Source: JAHECE01 sp963780675 (lineage in GTDB: Bacteria > Actinomycetota > Actinomycetes > Actinomycetales > JAHECE01). Taken from it: a stretch of 64,000 nucleotides of DNA. A program made the position numbers and the translations under genes. Under the pieces are notes generated by a model. It had not been told where the DNA came from and did no database searches. It saw only the letters and a program-made list of their open reading frames with translations. Shown here in pieces: positions 7,855 to 17,906 of the stretch (position 1 is its first letter; each line of letters begins with the position of its first letter). The stretch covers positions 434,001-498,000 of the forward strand of contig CAWACR010000003.1 of assembly GCA_963780675.1 (NCBI GenBank), given 5' to 3'.

Positions 7855-10052
7855 TCAGCTCTTGGCGAGGGTGAGCCACACGGCGCCGAGCGGCGGGACC
7901 CGGACCGCGGCGGAGTGGCGACGGCCCATCCAGCCGACAGGCTCGGCCGTGATCGGGCCGGGGTTGGTCACGCCGGACCCGCCGTACCGGAGTTCGTCGG
8001 TGTTGAGGATCTCGACCCACTCGCCGTCCGACGGCAGACCCACGCGGTAGCCCTCGTGCGGCACGCCGGCGAAGTTCACGATCACCACGACCGTGTCGCC
8101 CGCGTTGTCCTTGCGGAGGTACGCCAGGACGTTGTGGTTGCCGTCGTTCGCTTCGATCCACTCGAACCCGTCGGGCGTGAAGTCGTAGGTCCAGAGGGCC
8201 GGGTGGTCCTTGTAGATGCGGTTGAGGTCGCGGACGACGTCGGCGCATCCGGCGTGCAGCGGGTCGTCGAAGTGCCACCAGTCCAGGCCCCGAGCCTCGG
8301 ACCACTCGCCGCCCTGGGCGAACTCGCAGCCCATGAAGATGAGCTGCTTGCCCGGGTGGGTCCACTGTAGGCGAGGAGGGCGCGCACGCCGGCGACCTGC
8401 TGCCAGTGGTCACCGGGCATCCGGGCGATGAGGGAGCCCTTGCCGTGCACGACCTCGTCGTGGCTGATCGGCAGGACGAACTGCTCGGAGTACGCGTAGA
8501 CCATCGAGAAGGTCAGCTGGCCGTGGTGGTAGCGGCGGTTGATCGGCATCTCCTGCATGTAGCGGAGCGTGTCGTTCATCCAGCCCATGTTCCACTTCAG
8601 GCCGAAGCCCAGGCCTCCGTACTCGGTGCCCGCGGTGACGCCGGGGAAGGCGGTCGACTCCTCGGCGATCATCATGACGCCGGGGACCCGGCGGTACGCC
8701 GTGGCGTTCGCCTCCTGGAGGAAGCTGATCGCCTCGAGGTTCTCGCGGCCACCGAAGGCGTTCGGGCCGCCACTGACCGGCCTCGCGGGAGTAGTCGAGG
8801 TAGAGCATCGAGGCGACGGCGTCGACCCGGAGTCCGTCGACGTGGAAGTCCTGGAGCCAGTAAGATCGCGTTCGCCACGAGGAAGTTGCGGACCTCGTTG
8901 CGGCCGAAGTTGAAGATGTAGGTGCCCCAGTCCGGGTGCTCGCCGCGCAGCGGGTCCGGGTCCTCGTAGAGGGGCGTGCCGTCGAAGCGGGCGAGGGCCC
9001 ACTCGTCCTTCGGGAAGTGCGCGGGGACCCAGTCGAGGATGACGCCGATTCCGGCCTGGTGGAGCTTGTCCACGAGGTAGCGGAAGTCGTCCGGGCTGTC
9101 CGAACCGGGACGACGGCGCGTAGTACGAGGTGACCTGGTAGCCCCAGGAGCCGCCGAAGGGGTGCTCGGCGACGGGCATGAACTCGACGTGGGTGAAGCC
9201 GAGGCTCTTGACGTAGGAGGTGAGCTCCTCGGCCAGCTCGCGGTAGCCGAGGCCCACGCGCCAGGAGCCGAGGTGGACCTCGTAGACGCTCATCGGGCCG
9301 TTGTGCGGGTTGGTCGACGCGCGCTGCGCGATCCACTCGTCGTCTTCCCAGGTGTACTCGCTCTCGACGACCACGGAGGCCGTGGCCGGCGGCTGCTCGG
9401 TACCCCGCGCCATCGGGTCGGCCTTCTGGTGCCAGCTGCCGTCGCGGTAGCCGATCTCGAACTTGTAGCGGGCGCCGGCCTCGACACCCGGGATGAAGAT
9501 CTCCCAGACGCCGCACGAGCCGAGCGATCGCATCGAGTGCTGGGCACCCTGCCAGTGGTTGAAGTCGCCGACGACGCGCACGGCGCGGGCGTTCGGGGCC
9601 CAGACGGCGAAGGAGGTACCCGTGACGTCGCCCAGGACGCTCGGGTAGCGGCGGACGTGCGCACCGAGAACGGTCCAGAGCTCCTCGTGGCGGCCTTCTC
9701 CGATGAGGTACTGGTCCATCTCGCCCAGCGTGGGGAGGAAGCGGTACGGGTCGTCGTGGGTGTGGGGCGCGCCGTCCTCGTAGGTGACCTCGAGGCGGTA
9801 GTCGGGCACGGTCTCACCCGAGAGCACGGCGACCCAGATGCCGTCGAGCTCGTGCGTCGCCTCGACCGGCTCGTCCAGCGTGAGGATGCGCACCGTGCGG
9901 GCGAGCGGCCGCAGGACGCGGATCGTGACGTTTCCCTCGTGCACGTGCCCGCCGAGCACGGAGTGCGGGTCGTGGTGGTAGCCCCACGCGACCGCGCGAA
10001 GCGTGTCGTCGTGGACGGGCAGGGGGGCAGGTGCTGGTGTCTGCTCGGTCAT
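7855..10052 (-). CDS. glgB: 1,4-alpha-glucan branching enzyme GlgB (four frameshifts in this assembly)
   Basis: Transfers alpha-1,4 segments to alpha-1,6 branch points in glycogen. The N-terminal CBM48 (TSFAVWAPNARAVRVVGDFN) and the GH13 barrel are intact in content: GLRVDAVASMLYLDY holds the nucleophile Asp, MIAEESTAFPGV the acid/base Glu and ISHDEVVHGKGS the third carboxylate. The reading frame changes four times: extra base near 9099, extra base near 8862, extra base near 8768, missing base near 8370. Removing these restores about 732 residues, the normal length. The ATG at 10052 has a moderate GGAAGAG site. Last gene of the glgX-glgE-treS-mak-glgB cluster. Confidence 0.9.
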
Positions 10053-10122
10053 GGTCACACTCTTCCATTCGGGCGCGTGAGGGTTGCGCGGATTCGAATC
10101 GCCGACCTCGTCGTCGCGGCGA

Positions 10123-11520
10123 TCACGGCGTGCTCTCGGTGCTGGCCGTTGCGGCCCCCAGCTCGCGGCGGATCGCCTCGAGCGGGATGCCGAGCCAGTC
10201 CGGACGGTTCCTGGCCTCGTAGACAGCCTCGTAAAGCGCCCGTTCGAGCAGAAGGGCGCGCTCGAGGACACCGTCCGTCGTCGCCTCGGTCACCGGGTGT
10301 TCGCTCGTGGCCATGGCCTCGGCGATGTAGGCGTCCTGGAGTGCCCGCCGCGCCTCGTCCGCCCACTCGGGCGTCCCGTTCCCGACGGCGGCGGCGTAGT
10401 CCACCGATCGCAGGGCTCCGGCGAGGTCGCGGAGGGGCTGGTCGGGGCGCGTGCGCGCCTCGAGGGAGCGCAGCGGCTCGCCCTCGAAATCGAGGACGAA
10501 CCAGCCGGCGTCGGAGTGCAGGCACTGGCCGAGGTGGAAGTCGCCGTGGACCCGCTGGTCCACCGGGACGTCGGCGAGGGCCTCGACCTGGGCGATGACC
10601 TCCTCGACCGCCGGGAGGTACTCGGCGAGCGCGCTCACCTCGCCGGCGGCCCAGGCCACCCGGGCCCGCAACGCCGCGGCGAGGGACGCCGCCCTGGCTG
10701 CGCCGTCGCGCTCGTCGGCGGGCGGGAACGCCTCTGCCAGGGCGCGGTGCATCTGCGCCACGGTGCGCCCGAGGTCGGCGGCGAGGTCGGCGAAGCTCGT
10801 GCCCTCGCGGGCGAGGAAGCAGGCGAGCTCGAAGCCGTCGTGCGCTCCGGCGACGAACGCGGCGACGACGCCGAGGTGACCGTGGTGCTCGGCGCCGTCC
10901 TCGGTCCAGGTGCCCTCGACCCAGCCGAGGGGCTGGGGGACGTTGCCCCACCCGGCGGCCACGAGGGCGACGGGGACCTCGATCTCGGGGTTCGCACCTG
11001 CGCTGACCACGCGGAACACCTTGAGGATGCCGTCCGGTCCGGGGGTCTCGTCCTCGCGGCGGGGGATGAGGACCGAGGTGTTGGACTGCTCTCCGCGCAG
11101 GACCCGGGCCCGGGACGGGTCCAGCGTGGCGAGACCGGCACCCGTCCCCTGCTCGACGGCGAGCTTCGTCCAGGCCCGCAGGAAGGCGGGGTGGTGAGGG
11201 CCGTCGCACAGCAGGGACCCGTCGGGGAGGGGGGCGATCGCCCCCGGCACGTCGGTCGCGGCGGCGCCCTGGGGGGCCGGGGCGACGACGAGCGGGACCT
11301 GGACGAGCACGCTGCCCTCGGAGGACGGGACGCGGATCAGGGCGTCACCGACCAGGGCGGCATCGTCGGGGTCGGGGATCCGGATCACGCCGGCAACGCG
11401 GGGGCCGCCGTCGGCCCCGGTGGCCGCCGCGTCCTTCGCCGGGTACCAGCGCTGCCCGGTGAGCCAGGTAGCGAGGGCCCCGAGCAGGACGTCGTCGGCC
11501 GGCCAGTTCAGTGTCCCCAT
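10123..11520 (-). CDS. mak: Maltokinase
   Basis: 465 residues. Phosphorylates maltose with ATP to maltose-1-phosphate, the substrate of GlgE. The N-terminal cap region contains GQRWYPAKD (residues 22-30), typical of Mak. The kinase-like core has VHGDFHLGQCLHS (about residue 322 onward) with the catalytic Asp, and FVLDFEGEP as the metal-binding DFG equivalent. It begins 4 nt after the treS stop, so the TreS-Mak pair that converts trehalose to maltose to maltose-1-phosphate is translationally linked; in some actinobacteria these two are fused. The ATG is preceded by a short GGAG. Confidence 0.93.
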   Translation of the reverse strand: MGTLNWPADDVLLGALATWLTGQRWYPAKDAAATGADGGPRVAGVIRIPDPDDAALVGDALIRVPSSEGSVLVQVPLVVAPAPQGAAATDVPGAIAPLPDGSLLCDGPHHPAFLRAWTKLAVEQGTGAGLATLDPSRARVLRGEQSNTSVLIPRREDETPGPDGILKVFRVVSAGANPEIEVPVALVAAGWGNVPQPLGWVEGTWTEDGAEHHGHLGVVAAFVAGAHDGFELACFLAREGTSFADLAADLGRTVAQMHRALAEAFPPADERDGAARAASLAAALRARVAWAAGEVSALAEYLPAVEEVIAQVEALADVPVDQRVHGDFHLGQCLHSDAGWFVLDFEGEPLRSLEARTRPDQPLRDLAGALRSVDYAAAVGNGTPEWADEARRALQDAYIAEAMATSEHPVTEATTDGVLERALLLERALYEAVYEARNRPDWLGIPLEAIRRELGAATASTESTP

Positions 11521-11524
11521 GGGG

Positions 11525-13401
11525 CTACTCCGTTCCCGGGCCGGGCGCCTGGGCGCCGGGACCGGTGGTCGAGGTCGCCTCGTCCTGTGCGCCCGGGGTG
11601 GAGCGGGCGGAGGGCAGCGAGGTCGAGCGCTGGTCGCTGGGTGCGGTCTCTGTGGTGACGACGACGGCCGGTTCCGGCGCGGGCGTCGCGGGCGTGAGGG
11701 CCAGCCAGAAGAAGTCTCTGGCTCCGAAGGTGAAGGTGGCCGACCCGTCGGCGTCGACCGGGGGGAACCCGCCCCCGCCGAAGATGTCGGTGACCTGGGC
11801 GCCGGCGAACCCGGGGATCCGGACCGTCCCGGCGCGGGGCGTGCTCGCCATGTTGGCCACGCACAGGACGGTCTCGCCGTCGTTGCTCCGCAGGAAGGCG
11901 AGGATCGCGTCGTTGTCGCAGGTGAGCGGGACGAAGGCGCCGTTGCCGAACACGGGGTGGGCCCGCCGCACGGCGAGGATCCCGCGCACCCAGTGCAACA
12001 GCGAGGTGCTCTGCGCGAGCTGGGCCTCGACGTTGACCACCCCGTAGTGGTGGACGAGGGACTGGATGAGCGGCAGGTAGAGCTTGCCCGGGTCGGCCGT
12101 CGAGAAGCCCGCGTTGCGGTCGGGGGTCCACTGCATCGGCGTGCGGACCGCGTCGCGGTCCGGGAGCCAGATGTTGTCCCCCATGCCGATCTCGTCGCCG
12201 TAGTACAGGCACGGGCTCCCCGGGAGGGAGAGCAGGAGCGCGTGGGCCAGCTCGATCTCGGCGCGCGAGTTGCCCAGGAGCGTGGCGAGCCGGCGCCGGA
12301 TGCCGACGTTGGCCCGCATGCGCGGGTCGTCGGCGTACCAGCCGTACATGGTGGCGCGCTCCTCGGTCGAGACCATCTCGAGAGTGAGCTCGTCGTGGTT
12401 GCGCAGGAACGTGCCCCACTGGCCGCTCGCCGGGATGTCCGGCGTGTCGGCGAGGATCTCGATGATCGACGTCGCGCGCTGTTCGCGCAGGGCGTAGTAG
12501 AGGCGCGGCATCACGGGGAAGTGGAAGCACATGTGGCACTCGGGCTCGTCGTCCGTGCCGTAGTACTCCACGACGTCCGCGGGCCACTGGTTCGCCTCGG
12601 CCAGGAGGACGGTGCCGGGGAACTCCCGGTCGACCATGGCGCGCAGGTCCTTGCAGGAACTGGTGCGTCTTGGGGAGGTTCTCGCAGTTGGTGCCCTCGG
12701 CCTCGTAGAGGTAGGGGACGGCGTCGAGCCGGAAGCCGTCCACCCCCATGCGCATCCAGAAGCGGACGACGTCGTACATCGCCTCGCGCACGCGCGGGTT
12801 CTCGAAGTTGAGGTCGGGCTGGTGCGAGAAGAAGCGGTGCCAGAAGTACTGCCGGCGCACCGGGTCGAACGTCCAGTTGGACGTCTCGGTGTCGATGAAG
12901 ATGATGCGGGCGTCGCCGTACTTGGCGTTGTCGTCGCTCCAGACGTAGAAGTCGCCGTACGGGCCCGAGGGGTTGGACCGTGACGACTGGAACCACGGGT
13001 GGGCGTCGCTCGTGTGGTTCATGACCAGGTCGATGATGACCCGCATGCCCCGGGCGTGGGCCTGCGAGACGAACTCGGCGAAGTCCTCGACCGTGCCGTA
13101 CTCGGAGGCGACTGCCCGTGTAGTCGGAGACGTCGTACCCGCCGTCACGCATCGGCGAGGGGTAGATCGGCGGCAGCCACAGGCAGTCGACGCCGAGCCA
13201 CTCCAGGTAGTCCAGGCGGCCGATGAGGCCGCGCAGGTCGCCGAACCCGTCACCGTTGGCGTCGGCGAAGGCCCGGAGCAGGACCTCGTAGAACACCGCC
13301 GTCCGATACCACTCCGGGTCGGCCCGGAGGCCGGGCCGGGTGGCGGTCGGGAGCGCGGGCTCCGCGGCGGCGCGGGGCGGCAACCCGGCGGACGCGCTCA
13401 C
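11525..13401 (-). CDS. treS: Trehalose synthase / maltose alpha-D-glucosyltransferase (two frameshifts in this assembly)
   Basis: GH13 enzyme interconverting maltose and trehalose. WYRTAVFYEVLLRAFADANGDG opens the domain, VIIDLVMNHTSDAHPWF is conserved region I, GVDGFRLDAVPYLYEAEG carries the nucleophile Asp, VLLAEANQWP the acid/base Glu and FLRNHDELTLEM the third carboxylate. Single extra bases near 13113 and 12653 break the frame; removing them gives a continuous protein of about 625 residues. The GTG at 13401 overlaps the glgE stop by 4 nt (GTGA). A low-complexity Pro/Thr/Ser tail of about 50 residues extends beyond the C-terminal beta domain. Confidence 0.9.
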
Positions 13402-15428
13402 TCGGCCTCGATCGACATGATGTGGGCGCACTGGCCGTGGGGGTTGAGGCGGACGAACGGGTGGTCGCCCCAGGTGTGCGTCTCGCCGGTCATCTCATCC
13501 CGCACCGTGAACTGCAGGTACTCCCCGGGCTCGGGCGCGGCGAGGCCGAGCGCGGCGCGGTCGAGGTACACGACGCCCTCGCGCGTGGTGTACGGGTCGA
13601 GGTTGACCACGACGATCACCGTGTCGGCCTTGCCGGTGGGCGAGTCCTTGGCGTCCAGGTGGCGTGAGAAGCACAGCGTGGAGTCGTCGCTCGTGTGGTG
13701 CACGGTGACGTTGCGCAACCGCTGGAGCGCGGGGTGTGCCTTCCGGATCCCGTTGAGCATCGTGAGGAGGCGGGCGATGCCGATGTGCTCCGCGCGGTCC
13801 CACTCCCGCCGCTTGAACTCGTACTTCTCGTTGTCGACCTGCTCCTCGGCGCCGGGCCGGGGCACGTTCTCGACGAGCTCGTAGCCGGCGTAGATGCCCC
13901 AGGTGGGTGCCCCGGTGGCCGCGAGCACGGCGCGGATGGCGAAGGCGGCCGTGCCGCCCTGCTGCATGTACGGCGTGAGGATGTCGTGGGTGGTCGGCCA
14001 GAGGCTCGGGCGCATGACGGCGGCCCAGTCGCCGCCCAGCTCCTTGAAGTACGCCCCGAGCTCGTGCTTGTTGATGCGCCACGTGAAGTACGTGTACGAC
14101 TGGTGGAAGCCCACCATGCCGAGGGTGTGCATCATCGCGGGCCGGGTGAAGGCCTCCGAGAGGAAGATGACGTCCGGGTGCTTCTCGCGCATCTCCGTGA
14201 GGATGCGCTCCCAGAAGTCCAGGGGCTTCGTGTGCGGGTTGTCCACCCGGAAGGCCGTGACGCCGTGCTCGATCCAGACCTCGAGCATGTCGCGGATCGC
14301 GACGTAGATGCCCTCGGGGTCCTTGTCGAAGTTGATCGGGTAGATGTCCTGGTACTTCTTCGGTGGGTTCTCGGCGTAGGCGATGCTGCCGTCCGCGCGG
14401 ATCGTGAACCACTCGGGGTGCTCGGTGACCCACGGGTGATCGGGTGAGCACTGCAGGGCGATGTCGAGAGCGACCTCCATGCCGAGTTCCTTCGCCCGCG
14501 CGACGAAGAAGTCGAAGTCCTCGAACGTGCCCAGCTCGGGGTGGATCGCGTCGTGCCCGCCCTCGGGCGCGCCGATGGCGTACGGCGAGCCGGGGTCGCC
14601 CTCGACGGTGGTCAGGGTGTTGTTCCTGCCCTTGCGGAAGGTCGAGCCGATCGGGTGGATCGGGGTGAGGTAGATGACGTCGAAGCCCATGCCGGCGATC
14701 TGGGGCAGCCGCTCGGTCGCCGTACGGAGCGTGCCGGAGTTCCAGCGCCCGCTCTCGTCCTGCCAGGCGCCCTCCGACCGCGGGAAGATCTCGTACCAGG
14801 AGCCGACCAGGGCCCGCTCGCGGTCCACCAGGAGCGGGTAGGACGCCGACGGCGAGACGAACTCACGCAGCGGCGCGGCCCCGAGGGCGGCCTGCACCCG
14901 GGCGGACCGTCCCGCGGCGAGGCGGTCCGCCGGTGGCTGCGAGTCGTTCCGGAGCCCCCAGATCCCCTCCTGGAGCGCATGCACGATGCTCTCGTCGAGA
15001 CCGTCCCGCGCCGCGGCCCGCTCGAGCAGCAGGGCGCCCTCGGCGAGCATGAGGTCGACGTCGACGCCGGCCCGCACCTTGATCTCGGCGTCGTGGCTCC
15101 AGGTGCCGTACGGGTCGGACCACCCCTCCACCCGGAAGGTCCAGGTGCCCTCGGCGTCCGGCGTCAGCTTGGCCTCGAAGACGTCGAGCCCGGGCGTCGG
15201 GCCGGCCATGCGCACCCAGGAGTGGTCCGTGCCGTCGGGCCGGGTGAGCACCGCCGTCGCGGCGACGGCGTCGTGGCCCTCGCGGAAGACGGTGGCGCGG
15301 ATCGGGATCGCCTCGCCGACGACGGCCTTCGTGGGCCAGCGACCGCCCTCGATGACGGGCTGGACGGCGAGGACGGGGATCCGGCCGATCGGGACGTGGG
15401 GCGTGGGGAGCGGCGTCGTTGCGGTCAC
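13398..15428 (-). CDS. glgE: Alpha-1,4-glucan:maltose-1-phosphate maltosyltransferase GlgE
   Basis: 676 residues, GH13 subfamily 3. Extends alpha-1,4-glucan using maltose-1-phosphate. An N-terminal beta-sandwich (about 10-120) and a helical insert precede the barrel. TAFRVDNPHTKP carries nucleophile Asp396 and FLSEAFTRP acid/base Glu425, the same 29-residue spacing as the Streptomyces enzyme (Asp394/Glu423). NFDKDPEGIY and KYQDIYPINF are also family-typical. The GTG start at 15428 lies 6 nt behind TAAGTT with no Shine-Dalgarno sequence, so glgE probably begins its own leaderless transcript that runs into treS, mak and glgB. Confidence 0.97.
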   Translation of the reverse strand: MTATTPLPTPHVPIGRIPVLAVQPVIEGGRWPTKAVVGEAIPIRATVFREGHDAVAATAVLTRPDGTDHSWVRMAGPTPGLDVFEAKLTPDAEGTWTFRVEGWSDPYGTWSHDAEIKVRAGVDVDLMLAEGALLLERAAARDGLDESIVHALQEGIWGLRNDSQPPADRLAAGRSARVQAALGAAPLREFVSPSASYPLLVDRERALVGSWYEIFPRSEGAWQDESGRWNSGTLRTATERLPQIAGMGFDVIYLTPIHPIGSTFRKGRNNTLTTVEGDPGSPYAIGAPEGGHDAIHPELGTFEDFDFFVARAKELGMEVALDIALQCSPDHPWVTEHPEWFTIRADGSIAYAENPPKKYQDIYPINFDKDPEGIYVAIRDMLEVWIEHGVTAFRVDNPHTKPLDFWERILTEMREKHPDVIFLSEAFTRPAMMHTLGMVGFHQSYTYFTWRINKHELGAYFKELGGDWAAVMRPSLWPTTHDILTPYMQQGGTAAFAIRAVLAATGAPTWGIYAGYELVENVPRPGAEEQVDNEKYEFKRREWDRAEHIGIARLLTMLNGIRKAHPALQRLRNVTVHHTSDDSTLCFSRHLDAKDSPTGKADTVIVVVNLDPYTTREGVVYLDRAALGLAAPEPGEYLQFTVRDEMTGETHTWGDHPFVRLNPHGQCAHIMSIEAE

Positions 15429-15434
15429 GCGCTG

Positions 15435-15440
15435 AACTTA
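15435..15440 (-). promoter_or_regulatory. -10 element of glgE
   Basis: TAAGTT on the minus strand, 6 nt before the GTG at 15428; suggests a promoter internal to the glycogen cluster, downstream of glgX. Confidence 0.55.
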
Positions 15441-15531
15441 TCCAGGTCCGGGCCCTTGTGGGAGCCCGGCGCGTCGGAAGTTTTCGTTCGGGCGTCCGGA
15501 GGGCAAGCGACGCGGCCCGGAAGGGGGCTCG

Positions 15532-17799
15532 TTACGGCGCGGAGAGGTACAGACGCATGCTCAGCGGGTCCATCTCGACGCGCTCACCGGGGAGTACCCG
15601 CACGCCCGAGAGGATCGCCTGGGCCCGGATCTCGCGGGGATGCTCCCAGCTCGAGTCCCACATGAGGTTGTAGCCGCGCTCGCGGCCGATGGCGAGCTCG
15701 ACCTCGAGCTGGTCGAGCGATCCGTTGAGGACGAGCAGCGCATCGGCGTCGCCGAACGGCTCGCCCGAGCGGAGCATCTGCAGGATGCGGTTCCCGCGGT
15801 CGTGCCAGGCGCTGGCGTCGAGGACACGTCCGTCGATGCCGTACCAGGCGAGGTCGGGGATGACGTCCTCGCCGATGAACCAGCCCGTGCTGAACCGGTC
15901 GGGTCGCAGCACGGGGTGCTGCCGACGCAGGTGGAGGAGGTACCGGGTGGTCGCGAGGAGATCGGTGCGCCATGGCTTGAGACCCCAGGCCATCCACGAG
16001 ATCTCGCTGTCCTGGCAGTAGGCGTTGTTGTTCCCCCGCTGGGAGCGCCCGATCTCGTCACCCGCCGTGATCATCGGGGTGCCGGCGGCCAGGAGGAGCG
16101 TGCCCATGAGATTGCGGATGGACCGCCGGCGCAGCGGAAGGATGGCGGCGGCGTCGGACTCCCGGCTGACCGAGCCCTCCGCCCCGTGGTTCCAGGAACG
16201 GTTGTCGTCGGAGCCGTCGCGGTTGTCCTCGAGGTTGGCCCGGTTGTCCTTGTGGTCGTAGCTCACCAGGTCGGCCATGGTGAAGCCGTCGTGGGCCGTG
16301 ACGAAGTTGAGGCTCGCCGTCGGGCCGCGTCCGCCGGGGATCTCCCCGTGCCCGAACAGGTCGGCGGACCCGGCGAGCCGGGTTGCCAGGTCGCGCAGGT
16401 CGTGCCCCGAGTGGCCGTGGGACTGCGCGGCGGCGTCGGAGAGCCAGAACGTCCTCGCGGCGCCGCGGAATCGGTCGTTCCACTCCGCGATCGGGTACGG
16501 GAACTGGCCGGTGCGCCACCCGCCGGGCCCGAGGTCCCAGGGCTCGGCGATGAGCTTGACGCCGGACAGGACGGGGTCGGTCTGCAGGGCGACCAGGAAC
16601 GGGTGCCGCCCGCTGTACTCGGCGGCGTCGCGGCCGAGGGTGACGGCGAGGTCGAACCGGAAGCCGTCCACCCCGATGCGCTCGACCCAGTACCGGAGGC
16701 TGTCGAGAGTCATCTGGACCACGCGGCTCCGCCGGAAGTCCAGGGTGTTGCCGCACCCGGTGAGGTCGGCGTACGTGGCCGGGCTCCGGCCGTCGTGGAG
16801 GTAGTACCCCGTGTTGTCGAGGCCGCGCCAGGACAGGTGGGGTCCGTCGCCGCCCGCCTCCGCCGTGTGGTTGTAGACGACGTCGAGCACGACCTCGATC
16901 CCGGCCTCGTGGAGGAGGCTCACCATGCCCTTGACCTCGTCGAGGACCGCGGCCGCGCCCCGCTCCTGCGCCGCCAGGGTCGCGTAGGAGGGCTCGGGTG
17001 CGAAGAACCCGAGCGTGTTGTAGCCCCAGTAGTTGGTGAGCCCCCGCTTGAGCAGGAAGGGCTCGCTCGCGATCGCCTGGATCGGCAGGAGCTCGATCGT
17101 CGTGACGCCGAGCGTGCGCAGGTGGTCGATCAGCACGGGGTGCGCGAGGCCCGCGTACGTGCCGCGGAGATGCTCGGGGATCCCCGGCATGAGCTTGGTG
17201 AGGCCGCGGACGTGGGCCTCGTAGACGACCGTCTCGCTCCACGGCACCTGCGGGCGCGGCGCCCCCGTCCAGGGGTGCTCCTCGAGGACCACGCCGTGGG
17301 GGACGATGTGGGCGGAGTCGTGGTTGTCGATGGGCAGGTCCGGCTGCGCAGGGTTGAGATCGCCGTCCACGGTGTGGCCGTACAGCTCCGGCCGCAGGAC
17401 GAGCGGCCCCTCGATGCCCCGGGCGTAGGGGTCGATGAGGAGCTTCGCCGGGTTGTGCCGGAGGCCGGCCGCCGGGTCCCACCGACCGTGGACGCGGAAT
17501 CCGTAGTGCTGCCCCGAGCGGACGCCGGGGACGTGGCCGTGCCAGACGCCGTGGACCGGCCCCGCGAGCTCGTACCGGCGCTCGGTCCATCCGACGTCCG
17601 CGTTCCCGTCGAGGAGGCACAGCTCGACCCGCTCGGCCTGCGAGGCCGTGACGGCGGCGTCGATCCCGCCGCCGGCGAGGTGGACCCCCAGCCGGTACGG
17701 CGCGCGGAGAGGCTGCGCGTGCAGGCGTGCGACGGGCTCGGACATGAGACGCAAGGCTGCCACGGGGGCGTCAGTACCGAGCGTGGCGCGTGGACTCAC
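15532..17799 (-). CDS. glgX: Glycogen debranching enzyme GlgX
   Basis: GH13 isoamylase-type enzyme removing alpha-1,6 branches. CBM48-like N-terminus (LRAPYRLGVHLAGGGIDAAV), then the barrel: EVVLDVVYNHTAEAG, GVDGFRFDLAVTLG with nucleophile Asp383, KLIAEPWDLGPGGW with Glu419 and NFVTAHDGFTMADLVSYDHK with the third Asp. Start is uncertain: GTG 17799 (755 residues) follows GACACT by 6 nt and is preferred; ATG 17817 and ATG 17745 are alternatives, none with a Shine-Dalgarno sequence. It lies 103 nt upstream of glgE and diverges from etfB. With GlgE, TreS, Mak and GlgB it completes synthesis and breakdown of glycogen from trehalose. Confidence 0.93.
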   Translation of the reverse strand: MSPRATLGTDAPVAALRLMSEPVARLHAQPLRAPYRLGVHLAGGGIDAAVTASQAERVELCLLDGNADVGWTERRYELAGPVHGVWHGHVPGVRSGQHYGFRVHGRWDPAAGLRHNPAKLLIDPYARGIEGPLVLRPELYGHTVDGDLNPAQPDLPIDNHDSAHIVPHGVVLEEHPWTGAPRPQVPWSETVVYEAHVRGLTKLMPGIPEHLRGTYAGLAHPVLIDHLRTLGVTTIELLPIQAIASEPFLLKRGLTNYWGYNTLGFFAPEPSYATLAAQERGAAAVLDEVKGMVSLLHEAGIEVVLDVVYNHTAEAGGDGPHLSWRGLDNTGYYLHDGRSPATYADLTGCGNTLDFRRSRVVQMTLDSLRYWVERIGVDGFRFDLAVTLGRDAAEYSGRHPFLVALQTDPVLSGVKLIAEPWDLGPGGWRTGQFPYPIAEWNDRFRGAARTFWLSDAAAQSHGHSGHDLRDLATRLAGSADLFGHGEIPGGRGPTASLNFVTAHDGFTMADLVSYDHKDNRANLEDNRDGSDDNRSWNHGAEGSVSRESDAAAILPLRRRSIRNLMGTLLLAAGTPMITAGDEIGRSQRGNNNAYCQDSEISWMAWGLKPWRTDLLATTRYLLHLRRQHPVLRPDRFSTGWFIGEDVIPDLAWYGIDGRVLDASAWHDRGNRILQMLRSGEPFGDADALLVLNGSLDQLEVELAIGRERGYNLMWDSSWEHPREIRAQAILSGVRVLPGERVEMDPLSMRLYLSAP

Positions 17800-17906
17800 G
17801 GCGTAAGTGTCCCGCATGTGGGCGGTCGATCCGCACACGACACCGGGATGGCACGCTGGTACCAGTACGCGTCGAGCACGAGCAGAACAGAGGGAGCCCG
17901 CCAGGT

